A DNA stretch of 64,000 nt from Burkholderia sp. WP9 (GCF_900104795.1 NZ_FNTG01000001.1:3286001-3350000), one strand, 5' to 3'. Counted from the first letter of the stretch, positions 51,617-59,052 are shown. Translations and numbers: made by a program. Notes: generated by a model from the letters alone, not told the origin.

Positions 51617-52390
51617 CTATCTGGCGTCGTGGAAGATGATGCCCAGTGTATGGCGCTGCCCGCGATGCAGCTTGCTGACGCCATGGCGCAAGTTCGCGCG
51701 ATAGAACCCACGCATGGAGCGCACGGGTCGATGGTTGACGGCGAAGACCACCGCATCACCCTGCCGCAGCGGCACGACCTCGGCACGACCGGGTTTCTTC
51801 GGGTCACTCTCGGTTAGCAGCAGCTCACCGCCCTCAAAATCGCGCCCCGGCTCGTCGAGCAGGAACACAGCCTGGAACGGGAACACGTGTTCGCCGTACA
51901 AATCCTGGTGCAGGCAGCAGTAATCGTTTGGCCGATAGCGTAGAAGTAGCGGCGTCGGCCGCTGCTGACCAGCGCGATGGCAGACCTCGCGAAATTCGGA
52001 ATGAGTCGCGGGAAAGCGTTCGTCAATGCGCATTGCGCTGTGCCATCGATTCGCGATGGGCGCCAAGTGCGGGTACAACGACTCTCGCAGTCGCCGCACC
52101 ACGTCGGGCAGAGGATCACCGAAATATTTATATTCGCCGCGTCCGAAAGCGTAGCGCTCCATCACGATGCGACTGCGGAAGCGCTCCTCCTGCGAAAAAT
52201 AGCTCGCAACTTCCCGGCACTGACGAGGCGTAAGCAATGCGGGTAGCACAGCGTAGCCGTCGCGCGTGAGGGCATTCTCGAACGGGGTCCATTCGGTCGC
52301 GGCGATCCTGGCCTCCAGCGAGTCATGTGACGTGCCCTCGTGAAGGTTGAAAGGCGCGGCTTGGGCGGGACGTGCGGCTTGCATATTCAT
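51617..52390 (-). CDS. 2OG-Fe(II) oxygenase, paralogue 1, fourth gene of the ada operon
   Basis: 257 aa. The ATG at 52390 overlaps the stop of the zinc-module gene (ATGA). It has the double-stranded beta-helix of prolyl-hydroxylase-like dioxygenases: H161-Q-D163 in LHQDLYGEHVFP, distal H236 in LRHGVS and the 2OG-binding R246. The segments F-G-R-G-E-Y-K-Y-F and Y-P-H-L-A-P-I-A-N-R-W are shared by all three paralogues in this island. It is not AlkB by sequence. Its operon suggests it oxidatively repairs an alkylated base or a modified protein. The substrate is unknown. Confidence 0.85.
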   Translation of the reverse strand: MNMQAARPAQAAPFNLHEGTSHDSLEARIAATEWTPFENALTRDGYAVLPALLTPRQCREVASYFSQEERFRSRIVMERYAFGRGEYKYFGDPLPDVVRRLRESLYPHLAPIANRWHSAMRIDERFPATHSEFREVCHRAGQQRPTPLLLRYRPNDYCCLHQDLYGEHVFPFQAVFLLDEPGRDFEGGELLLTESDPKKPGRAEVVPLRQGDAVVFAVNHRPVRSMRGFYRANLRHGVSKLHRGQRHTLGIIFHDAR

Positions 52391-52692
52391 GAACGTGTTC
52401 TTTCTGCGGTTTTTCCAGTTACTTGTACGGGCCGGCTTGCCTTCCAGGCGGCATATTTCTCCGGCAAGCAGACGGCGCACGGGCGGTAGCCGGCGGAGAT
52501 GGCAGTGGCTTCATCGGGGAAGAACACGCGGTGCTTTACGTACCCTCCGCAGGCAATGGCACGCAGCGCGGCTCGACAGTTGAGAAGACCGTAGAGCTTG
52601 TTGCGCCGATGGCCACCGAGGGTGCCCGGTATCACACTCTGGTACGACTGGCCATTCCGTCCGATCAGCGTGAAGGTTTCAGATTGAGTCAA
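52387..52692 (-). CDS. Detached Ada-type metal-binding domain protein
   Basis: 101 aa. A TTG start at 52692 is proposed: it overlaps the end of the upstream oxygenase gene by 14 bp, gives the family length and leaves only the zinc module. Cysteines C39, C48, C72 and C75 with G-Y-R-P-C-A-V-C and F-F-P-D-E-A-T-A-I-S-A-G-Y-R-P resemble the second half of the Ada N-domain (PF02805-like); small free-standing members are known. It lies two genes downstream of an Ada that lacks most zinc ligands. It may bind zinc; whether it repairs phosphotriesters is untested. Confidence 0.75.
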   Translation of the reverse strand: MTQSETFTLIGRNGQSYQSVIPGTLGGHRRNKLYGLLNCRAALRAIACGGYVKHRVFFPDEATAISAGYRPCAVCLPEKYAAWKASRPVQVTGKTAERTRS

Positions 52693-53419
52693 GGTGGTCG
52701 CCCCCCCGTGACCACCGCGTATCGTGGAACGACAACTCCACGCCGATGCGCTCGCCATCGCGTACGCGGCTGAGGGCATGCTTGAGATTAACTCTGTAAA
52801 AGCCTTTGGTTCCCTTGAACGGGCGCTGGGCCGTGCTGATGATGGCTGCGTCGCCGAGCTTGAGAGGTAGGACCATCGGGCGCGACTGCATGCGCGGGCG
52901 CTGCTCGGTCATCACGAACTCACCGCCCTGAAAGTCGCTGCCCGGTTCCGTCAGAAGCCCTACGATCTGCAGCGGAAACACGTGCTCGCCGTCATGGCGC
53001 TGATGCAAGGACAGATAGTCATCCGCTCGCAGCCGGTTCAGATGGGACTGCGGCTCAGTCTCTCCCGCCTGCCGATTGCGTTTCTGAAACTCCTCCAGTT
53101 CCGGCGGGTAGCGGTAGCCGCTGCCCAGGGTCTCGTTCCAGCGATTCGCGATAGGCGCCAGGTAACGATAGAACGTCGCGCGCCATGCCGACCACGGCGC
53201 CGGCAGGCCCGCGTCGAAATAAAGCAATTCACCTCGCCCGAGATCGGAGGATGCCAGCGATACGCGACGAAGCGTTTTTAACGTGTCGGTGTGGCGCGCC
53301 AGGTCGCGTGCGTGCTCTGGGGCAAGGAGTCCAGGCAGTAGGGCATAACCTTCGATGTCCAGTTGCGCGGCAATGTCCGGCCAATTCAGTTGGTCAATTG
53401 CGGTTGTAGATGATCCCAT
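52679..53419 (-). CDS. 2OG-Fe(II) oxygenase, paralogue 2, with altered metal motif
   Basis: 246 aa, ATG at 53419 with AGGA upstream, 15 bp after the ada stop. Same fold as paralogues 1 and 3 (Y-L-A-P-I-A-N-R-W, GEHVFPLQ, GGEFVMTEQ) but at the HxD position it reads H139-Q-R141-H-D143, where the others have H-Q-D-L-Y. The distal histidine (LKHALS) and the 2OG arginine (GERIG) remain. The residue in the aspartate position is arginine, so iron may be held by D143 or the enzyme may be altered. It is the gene most tightly linked to ada. Confidence 0.82.
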   Translation of the reverse strand: MGSSTTAIDQLNWPDIAAQLDIEGYALLPGLLAPEHARDLARHTDTLKTLRRVSLASSDLGRGELLYFDAGLPAPWSAWRATFYRYLAPIANRWNETLGSGYRYPPELEEFQKRNRQAGETEPQSHLNRLRADDYLSLHQRHDGEHVFPLQIVGLLTEPGSDFQGGEFVMTEQRPRMQSRPMVLPLKLGDAAIISTAQRPFKGTKGFYRVNLKHALSRVRDGERIGVELSFHDTRWSRGGDHLDSI

Positions 53420-53433
53420 GGGAAAAGTCCTGT

Positions 53434-54510
53434 TTAAGCCTCGGCTTCGCGCCGCAGCAGTTCGCGCTTGCGGTCGACGCCCCAGCGGTAGCCGGCAATA
53501 TCGCCGTCGCGCCGTACGACGCGATGGCAGGGAATGGCCACGGCGATGTGGTTTGCGGCGCAGGCCTGCGCTACTGCGCGCACGGCCTTGGGCGCGCCGA
53601 TGCGTTCGGCTATCTGTGTGTAGCTCGCGGTGGTGCCAGGCGAGATCTCGCGAAGCGCCTGCCACACGCGTTCCTGGAAGGCAGTGCCACGCACGTCCAA
53701 GGGCAAATTCAGGCCCAGAGAGGGAACTTCGATGAACCCTACGACCTGGGCGATCAATTGCTCGAACTCCTCGTCGCCACCGATGAGTTGGGCTTTGGGA
53801 AACTGGTCTTGCAGATTGCGCACCAACGCGTCCGGGTCATCGTCCAAGAGGATGGCGCAGATGCCTCGTTGGCTCTGTGCGACCAGGATGGCGCCGAGTG
53901 AGCATTGCCCCACGGCGAAGCGGATGACCGCTCCGGTACCTCCTGCCCGGTAATCGCGCGCACGCATGCCGAGCAACTGGTCGGATGTTTCGTAAAACCG
54001 GCTGTTGGAATTGAAGCCGGCACCATAGATTGCATCGGTGACTGACGTATTCGGAAAGACCAGTTCCGCCCGCAGCCTGCGTGCACGGGAGGCTGAAGCG
54101 TAGGCTTTCGGTGTCAAGCCGGTTTCGGCCTTGAACACCCGGTGAAAGTGAAAAGAGCTCATGCCGGCGTGGGCGGCTAGATCGTCAAGGTTGAGCGCAG
54201 TCTCCGCGTCTTCGATGAGTCGGCAGGCCCGTGCCACGAGCGCAGTTCGTTCGGCTGCGGCACTGGTTCGGTCGCCTCGAGCACGGCGACTCGCGCGATA
54301 CCCTGCGGCTTCGGCCGCCTCGGGAGATTCGAAGAATTCCACGTTCTCACGTTTGGGGAGCCGTGCAGAGGCGCTGGGTCGGCAGTAGACGCCGGTAGTG
54401 CGCACCGCGTAGACGAAAACCGCGTCGGCGCCAGCATCGCGCGCCTGCAAAGCTTGCCAGCGCTCGTCGTCTGTCACATAAGCTGAAATAGCTGGAGCGG
54501 TCGTGGTCAT
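53434..54510 (-). CDS. ada: Ada regulator / O6-methylguanine-DNA methyltransferase
   Basis: 358 aa, three domains. N-domain (1-85): methyl-accepting C43 in TTGVYCRPSASAR is kept, but the other zinc positions are A47, S74 and A77 (G-Y-R-A-S-R-R-A). In E. coli Ada all four are cysteine. AraC-type HTH domain at about 90-185 (S-S-F-H-F-H-R-V-F-K-A-E-T-G-L-T-P-K-A-Y). C-terminal methyltransferase with PCHR (C328). It should repair O6-methylguanine and activate the boxes found at ten promoters here. Its own promoter carries one such box. First gene of ada-oxygenase 2-zinc module-oxygenase 1. Confidence 0.93.
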   Translation of the reverse strand: MTTTAPAISAYVTDDERWQALQARDAGADAVFVYAVRTTGVYCRPSASARLPKRENVEFFESPEAAEAAGYRASRRARGDRTSAAAERTALVARACRLIEDAETALNLDDLAAHAGMSSFHFHRVFKAETGLTPKAYASASRARRLRAELVFPNTSVTDAIYGAGFNSNSRFYETSDQLLGMRARDYRAGGTGAVIRFAVGQCSLGAILVAQSQRGICAILLDDDPDALVRNLQDQFPKAQLIGGDEEFEQLIAQVVGFIEVPSLGLNLPLDVRGTAFQERVWQALREISPGTTASYTQIAERIGAPKAVRAVAQACAANHIAVAIPCHRVVRRDGDIAGYRWGVDRKRELLRREAEA

Positions 54511-54540
54511 GAAAGTGTCCGGTTTCTCGGTGATGCCGTG

Positions 54541-54590
54541 AGAATAGGCCGGACTTCGCTCGCAAGAACTCCGATTCTTGCTAACCAATT
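54541..54590 (-). promoter_or_regulatory. Ada box and -10 of the ada operon
   Basis: Read leftwards: AAT, six bases, GCAAGAATCGGAG, 22 bases, then TATTCT at 54546-54541. The box also contains an inverted repeat GCAAGAA-N6-TTCTTGC (54562-54581), unique among the ten sites and suggesting tighter autoregulation. It overlaps the last codon of alkA at 54590. Confidence 0.85.
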
Positions 54591-55234
54591 CAGCGCGCAG
54601 GGATGCGCCACAAGTACCAGGCCGCCACGGTCCGCCACGGGCGCCAAGCTTCTCCGATCTCACGCATCTGGCGGGGAGTGGGGGCTTTGTGCAGGCCTTT
54701 GAGGTGCCGGCAGCCCTCGCGTACGCCAAAGTCGTCGGCGGGCAGAACGTCGGAGCGCTGCAGCGTGTAAATGAGGAACATTTCAACGGTCCAGCGACCG
54801 ACTCCGCGCAGGACAGTCAGGCGCTCGATGAGCGCCTCGTCGGACATGTTCAGCGCCTCACCGCGGTTCGGTACGACGCCGTCGACGGTAGCTTGAGCAA
54901 TGCCACGAATCGTGGCGAGCTTGGCGGCTGAGAAGCCGCAGACGCGCTGCAGCTCCGGGTCGGTGGCAAGCAGTTGCCGGGGCGAAGGGAAGGCTGTATC
55001 GGCATAAAGTGCGGACAGTCGCGCGAGAATGGCGTCACCCGCTTTTGCGTGCAGTTGCTGGTAGGCAATGGCACGTACCAGGGCTTCGTAGGGTTCGCGG
55101 GCAGGCTTGGCTTCATGTCGGCACGGGCCAACGGAAAGGATATGGCGGGTCCAGTCGGCGTCAAGACCGGAGAGGAACCCCTCGGCTTGCCGATAGGCCC
55201 ACGGCGACAGATCGGCGGCGATCGAGGTGGTCAA
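54590..55234 (-). CDS. alkA: DNA-3-methyladenine glycosylase II
   Basis: 214 aa from a TTG at 55234 that overlaps the preceding stop as TTGA; without it the start would lie inside the ogt-like gene. HhH-GPD fold: the hairpin at about 138-158 (L-T-V-L-R-G-V-G-R-W-T-V-E-M) and the catalytic aspartate in LPADDFGVREG (D168). It removes 3-methyladenine and related lesions. It lacks the N-terminal domain of E. coli AlkA and is of the short bacterial type. Third gene of its operon. Confidence 0.9.
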   Translation of the reverse strand: MTTSIAADLSPWAYRQAEGFLSGLDADWTRHILSVGPCRHEAKPAREPYEALVRAIAYQQLHAKAGDAILARLSALYADTAFPSPRQLLATDPELQRVCGFSAAKLATIRGIAQATVDGVVPNRGEALNMSDEALIERLTVLRGVGRWTVEMFLIYTLQRSDVLPADDFGVREGCRHLKGLHKAPTPRQMREIGEAWRPWRTVAAWYLWRIPAR

Positions 55235-55842
55235 AATTCGAATCCGGGAAGAGTCGCAGTTTGCTGGGAGGCGGCCCTCGGTGGAATCGCCCTCTCGTGT
55301 TCGAGCAACCAGCGCTTGCGGTGCACGCCCCATGCATAGCCTTTGAGCTCGCCGTTGCTCGCGATCACTCGATGGCACGGCACGACCATCGCGATGGGGT
55401 TTGCGCCATTGGCTGCGCCGATGTCGATGGCTGCGCGCGGATCGTCGAAGCCCAGTTCCCTCGCGAGTTTGCCGTAGGTCGTGGTCGTGCCGGCCGGTAT
55501 GCGGCGCAATGCAGCCCAGACCTGGCGTTGCAGGTCGGAGCCTGTCGTGGCCGTCGGCAGGGCGTCGAGCGCATCCAGCTCGCCAGAGAAATAACGGGCG
55601 ATGGCCTTCGCGATCTCGTCCGGTGCGGGGACGTCGTTCAACTCGACGCTTCCATAGTGCTCGCGCAGGCCACGATGCAGGTGCGCCTTGTGATCCGCGA
55701 AATCGAGCGCACGGATGTGCTGCTGCGCATCGGTGACGAGCAGGATGTCGCCGAGCGGCGACGCCAGGTGGCTCAGGAATAGTTGCATGATGTGAGCGTC
55801 ATTTCTTGAGGTAAGTGTCAATGGGTCTTCCTCACCCTTCAC
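55231..55842 (-). CDS. ogt: Methylated-DNA-protein-cysteine methyltransferase
   Basis: 203 aa from a GTG at 55842, which overlaps the preceding stop (GTGA). An ATG at 55788 (MQLFLSHLASPLGDILLV) gives the usual family N-terminus but has no ribosome site, so both remain possible. The alkyl-acceptor motif PCHRV lies at 155-159 (C156), with G-N-P-I-type A-N-G-A-N-P-I-A-M-V-V before it and Y-G-K-L-A-R-E-L-G in the DNA-binding helix. Suicide repair of O6-alkylguanine. Second gene of its operon. Confidence 0.9.
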   Translation of the reverse strand: MKGEEDPLTLTSRNDAHIMQLFLSHLASPLGDILLVTDAQQHIRALDFADHKAHLHRGLREHYGSVELNDVPAPDEIAKAIARYFSGELDALDALPTATTGSDLQRQVWAALRRIPAGTTTTYGKLARELGFDDPRAAIDIGAANGANPIAMVVPCHRVIASNGELKGYAWGVHRKRWLLEHERAIPPRAASQQTATLPGFEF

Positions 55843-56162
55843 CTGATTCGGGCGATACCCAGCTCGCCGAAAAGGTACGATCCACCGCTATTCACGTGTA
55901 GTTCGGTATGTCCTGCATCGTTGATCCACCAACAAGCAGCGCCGGTGTCTACCAGCGACTGGCAATAAGCCTCGACCCGGCACCGCACATCGGGAAAGTC
56001 ATTCATCGGACTGGCGGACATCCAGTTCATGAGCTTGTCCGGCTCCGCGGGATCGCAAGTGGCGCAGCCTGTTTCGGGCTCACCAACCCGCTCTTTCGGG
56101 AACAACGGTTGGGCATCGGATACTTTAATTCTGTGAAAAAGCGCAACGGTGGCAGCGGTCAT
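55839..56162 (-). CDS. Unknown 107-aa protein, first gene of the ogt-alkA operon
   Basis: 107 aa, ATG at 56162 with GAAGAG upstream. It has five cysteines (C-A-T-C, R-C, Y-C and A-C) and M-S-A-S-P-M-N-D-F-P-D-V-R-C in the middle, but no recognised domain. It is co-transcribed with ogt and alkA behind an Ada box and translationally coupled to ogt by a GTGA overlap. So it is a candidate alkylation-response protein; the cysteines could accept methyl groups or bind metal. Confidence 0.65.
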   Translation of the reverse strand: MTAATVALFHRIKVSDAQPLFPKERVGEPETGCATCDPAEPDKLMNWMSASPMNDFPDVRCRVEAYCQSLVDTGAACWWINDAGHTELHVNSGGSYLFGELGIARIR

Positions 56163-56196
56163 GATTGACTCTTCAGGGCAATTTTGGAGTCCGGTC

Positions 56197-56246
56197 ACTT
56201 TACTTCAGCGATCGAGAGAGAAAACTCCGTCTCTTGCTCTGTAATT
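56197..56246 (-). promoter_or_regulatory. Ada box and -10 of the 107-aa/ogt/alkA operon
   Basis: Read leftwards: AAT, six bases, GCAAGAGACGGAG, 22 bases, then TAAAGT at 56202-56197. The start codon is 34 bp further on. Confidence 0.82.
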
Positions 56247-56353
56247 CCACCGCTACGACACAATCCCGATCAAAGGAAAACCGAGAGAAAGCCTTCCTGT
56301 CGCGTCCCGAGCAAAAATTGTCGAGTCGTTGGTGCGAACCAGCGCAAGCGTAT

Positions 56354-57004
56354 TCAACCCGCCCTGCGAAAGGTGAAGTTGACGCGCTGGCTTCCGAGCA
56401 GGGGATGAGGCATATCCTTGAGCGGCATCACGCCGTGATAGCGCAGTCGGTCCTCACCGCCCCAAACTGCCACGTCGCCGTGGCGCAGCGGAACCCTGGC
56501 CGTCTTGTCCGAGCGCGCATCACCACCGAACAAAAAAGTGGCGGACATGCCCAAGGACACCGAAACAATCGGTGCACCCAAGTCGCGTTCGTTGCGGTCC
56601 TGGTGCAGCGATAGTCGGGAACCCGGTAGGTAGCGATTGACGAGGCAGGCGTCGGGGTGAAAATCTCTGAAGCCGGCGGACGCCGCGGCTTCGCGCGCCA
56701 GTGCAGCAAATACATTTGGCATGGCCGGCCAAGGCTTGCCGCTGTCCGGGTCAAGAGCAGTGTAGCGATAGCCATGTCTGTCGGTGGTCCATCCCAGCGG
56801 ACCGCAGTTGGTCAGCGCGACAGACATGGTGAAGCCACCTGGCGTCACCATGTTGCGAAACGGCGAACATGCCGCGATGTCGGCGAGAGCGGGGATCAGA
56901 TCATCCACATAAGGCAGCGCGAACCCATGTAATACAAAGGCGCACGGTCCGATCGACTCGCGCTGGTCCGAAGTCGGACTCTGAAAGAGATCGAGCGTTG
57001 TCAT
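56354..57004 (-). CDS. alkB: AlkB oxidative DNA dealkylase
   Basis: 216 aa. Complete AlkB: nucleotide-recognition lid with M-V-T-P-G-G-F-T-M-S-V-A, N-R-Y-L-P-G, H134-Q-D136 in LSLHQDRNE, H190 in RYHG, and R207 / R213 in R-V-N-F-T-F-R. It uses Fe(II) and 2-oxoglutarate to remove 1-methyladenine and 3-methylcytosine. It starts 14 bp after oxygenase 3 and is the third gene of the methyltransferase-oxygenase-alkB operon. No Ada box of its own. Confidence 0.95.
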   Translation of the reverse strand: MTTLDLFQSPTSDQRESIGPCAFVLHGFALPYVDDLIPALADIAACSPFRNMVTPGGFTMSVALTNCGPLGWTTDRHGYRYTALDPDSGKPWPAMPNVFAALAREAAASAGFRDFHPDACLVNRYLPGSRLSLHQDRNERDLGAPIVSVSLGMSATFLFGGDARSDKTARVPLRHGDVAVWGGEDRLRYHGVMPLKDMPHPLLGSQRVNFTFRRAG

Positions 57005-57018
57005 GGCAGTATCAGCCC

Positions 57019-57744
57019 TTAGTGTGAGTCGTGGAAAATTAGGCCGACAGCGTGACGATTCCCGCTCCGGACGAGACTGACGCCATGCCGCATTGCCGCT
57101 TTCCGCGTACCGGCGCGTTTGCTCGCTGCCGGTCTCTGGTTGACGGCGAACACTACGGCGTCGCCCTGATTCAATGCGACGACATCAGCTCGCTGGCCGT
57201 TCGGTGCGCTCTCCGTCATGACGAACTCTCCGCCCGTGAAGTCCTTGCCGGGTTCAGACAACAAGATCGCCACCTGCAGCGGAAAAACATGCTCGCCATA
57301 GAGATCCTGATGCAGACAGTTGTAGTCTCCGGGACCATATTCGAGGATCAGCGGCGTCGACCTCGTCTGGCCAGCCCGATGACATCGTGCAAGAAAAGGA
57401 TCCAGTTCGTCCGGGTACTGCACTTCAATACCCAGCTGTCGACTCCAGCGATTGGCGATCGGCGCTAAGTGCGGATACAGCGTATGCCTCAGTTGATCGA
57501 GCAGCGACGGCAACGGGTAGGAAAAATATTTGTATTCGCCACGTCCGAACCCGTGGCGGCCCATTACGATCCGGGCCCGGTAGCCTCGTTCTTCGGCGTA
57601 GCGGTTCGCGATTTCTCCGCATTGCTTTGCATTTAGCAAGCGGGACAAGACGGCATTTCCGCGAGCATCGAGCGATTGTTCGATGCCCACCCAGTCGAAC
57701 GCCGCCGCCTTTGACTTTTCAGCGTTCCCCGCTCCGGCTCTCAT
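57019..57744 (-). CDS. 2OG-Fe(II) oxygenase, paralogue 3
   Basis: 241 aa from the ATG at 57744, overlapping the preceding stop as ATGA. The HxD pair H145/D147 in LHQDLYGEHVFP, distal H220 in MRHGVS and R230 are intact. It is close to paralogue 1 over its whole length (FGRGEYKYF, YPHLAPIANRW, GGEFVMTE). It lies between an O6-methylguanine methyltransferase and alkB, the same kind of neighbourhood as paralogues 1 and 2 have with ada. Predicted dioxygenase of unknown substrate. Confidence 0.87.
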   Translation of the reverse strand: MRAGAGNAEKSKAAAFDWVGIEQSLDARGNAVLSRLLNAKQCGEIANRYAEERGYRARIVMGRHGFGRGEYKYFSYPLPSLLDQLRHTLYPHLAPIANRWSRQLGIEVQYPDELDPFLARCHRAGQTRSTPLILEYGPGDYNCLHQDLYGEHVFPLQVAILLSEPGKDFTGGEFVMTESAPNGQRADVVALNQGDAVVFAVNQRPAASKRAGTRKAAMRHGVSLVRSGNRHAVGLIFHDSH

Positions 57745-58301
57745 TGCCCGCGCTCCTCGACGAGCAATGCGCGCTTGCGATCGACGCCCCAGCGATAGCC
57801 CGAAATCGTGCCGTCGCTGCGAACGACTCGGTGGCAGGGAATGGCAATCGCGAGCACGTTGGCGGCGCACGCACCGGCTACAGCTCGAACAGCCTCCGGC
57901 ACCCCGAGATGTTGTGCGATCTCGCTATAGCTGCGCGTCTGTCCGGCTGGAATGCCACACAGTGCCTGCCAGACTTCCTGCTGGAAGGGGATGCCGCCAA
58001 TGTCCAGATTGATGACGCGCTCGGCAATACCCTTGTCGATGAAAGCGACGACCTGGCCCAGTTCGCCCAGCAGCGACTGCCGATCCGCTATCAGTTCAAC
58101 ATCGGGAAAGGCAACCGCGAGCTCGTCGTACAGCTCCTGCGCGTTCTCGCCGAGGAATATGGCGCAGATGCCTTGCCGGCTCCTGCCAATCAAAACCGAA
58201 CCGCAGACCGCTTGTCCGATGGCATATCGGATTGGGCCTTCGACTTGGCAGCCAGGTGCGCGAAAGTTGTATTTGAACGGGGCGACGGGACCGGCTTTCA
58301 T
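57741..58301 (-). CDS. Second O6-methylguanine methyltransferase, Ada C-terminal type
   Basis: 186 aa with PCHRVV (C156). The N-terminal part (I-R-Y-A-I-G-Q-A-V-C-G-S-V-L-I-G-R-S-R-Q-G-I) matches the segment just after the AraC domain in Ada proteins, so this looks like an Ada that lost its regulatory domains. It starts the methyltransferase-oxygenase 3-alkB operon behind an Ada box. With ada and ogt it makes three O6-methylguanine acceptors in 5 kb. Confidence 0.9.
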   Translation of the reverse strand: MKAGPVAPFKYNFRAPGCQVEGPIRYAIGQAVCGSVLIGRSRQGICAIFLGENAQELYDELAVAFPDVELIADRQSLLGELGQVVAFIDKGIAERVINLDIGGIPFQQEVWQALCGIPAGQTRSYSEIAQHLGVPEAVRAVAGACAANVLAIAIPCHRVVRSDGTISGYRWGVDRKRALLVEERGQ

Positions 58302-58334
58302 GATGTGTCACTCGGTAGTTGAAGGAGTGGTGAC

Positions 58335-58384
58335 AGTCTAGAAATCTTCTTGCCCATTGAAACTCCGCTCCTTGCGGTTGAATT
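58335..58384 (-). promoter_or_regulatory. Ada box and -10 of the methyltransferase-oxygenase 3-alkB operon
   Basis: Read leftwards: AAT, six bases, GCAAGGAGCGGAG, 22 bases, then TAGACT at 58340-58335. The start codon lies 33 bp further on. Confidence 0.82.
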
Positions 58385-58404
58385 CTCCATATGAGCGATA
58401 TGGC

Positions 58405-58977
58405 TTACCAGCCTGGATATCTTGCAATGAGGCTGAGCCACAGCGAGAGACATCCGGCGTCGCTCATGTACTGCATCGCTTCGCCTGCTCGCCAGGTACA
58501 GGGGACGCGACGCAGCCACGTCGAATCGGGACCCGACTGATATAACCAGATGATCGTGGCTACCATCATCTGCTGTTCCGGAGCCATGCCCCGGAATTCT
58601 GCCCGCCATCGCGCCATCTCCTCTGGATGATGCTCACCCGTTCGTTCGTTATAAGCAGCCGGACAAATGCTTCGGTGGAATTCGCCTTCCTGGCTGGGAC
58701 AGAACAGCTTGGCCAATTGAAGTTGCAGAATGACCTGCTGCAGGACATTGTTGAAGCTAGCAGGACTTCGGCTACCCAATTCTGCGGGCACGCCAAGAGT
58801 CTCCAGTTCCGTCGCGTCGTCATCGTCGAGGTCAAGCAGATGCTGTACTAGGCGATCCAGTCGCGTGTCGTCGGAGGACGTGGATATATGAGCCTGCCGA
58901 TGCAGGGCCTCGTTGATCGCCGCAGCGCCGTTGGCGAAGGTTCGTTCGGCTGTAGCGGCGCGGAGGTATTTCAGCAT
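58405..58977 (-). CDS. Unknown 190-aa protein of the Ada regulon
   Basis: 190 aa from the ATG at 58977, which has G-G-A-G-A-A-A-G-G upstream and lies about 20 bases past the start predicted from its promoter; a TTG at 59052 would fall inside the Ada box and is rejected. The sequence is mostly helical, with an acidic loop (L-L-D-L-D-D-D-D-A-T-E-L) and an aromatic-rich end (G-C-L-S-L-W-L-S-L-I-A-R-Y-P-G-W). No domain recognised. Two Ada boxes precede it, so it should be strongly induced by alkylation. Confidence 0.72.
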   Translation of the reverse strand: MLKYLRAATAERTFANGAAAINEALHRQAHISTSSDDTRLDRLVQHLLDLDDDDATELETLGVPAELGSRSPASFNNVLQQVILQLQLAKLFCPSQEGEFHRSICPAAYNERTGEHHPEEMARWRAEFRGMAPEQQMMVATIIWLYQSGPDSTWLRRVPCTWRAGEAMQYMSDAGCLSLWLSLIARYPGW

Positions 58978-59002
58978 GAGAGCCTTTCTCCAGAAAGCGT
59001 CG

Positions 59003-59052
59003 AAAGTAAGATCTTTTGATGGGTACGTCTCTCCGGTTCTTGCGGTATTCAA
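59003..59052 (-). promoter_or_regulatory. Ada box and -10, proximal promoter of the 190-aa gene
   Basis: Read leftwards: GCAAGAACCGGAG (59043-59031), 22 bases, TACTTT at 59008-59003. One base differs from the core consensus and there is no upstream AAT. The geometry fixes the gene start at 58977. Confidence 0.72.
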
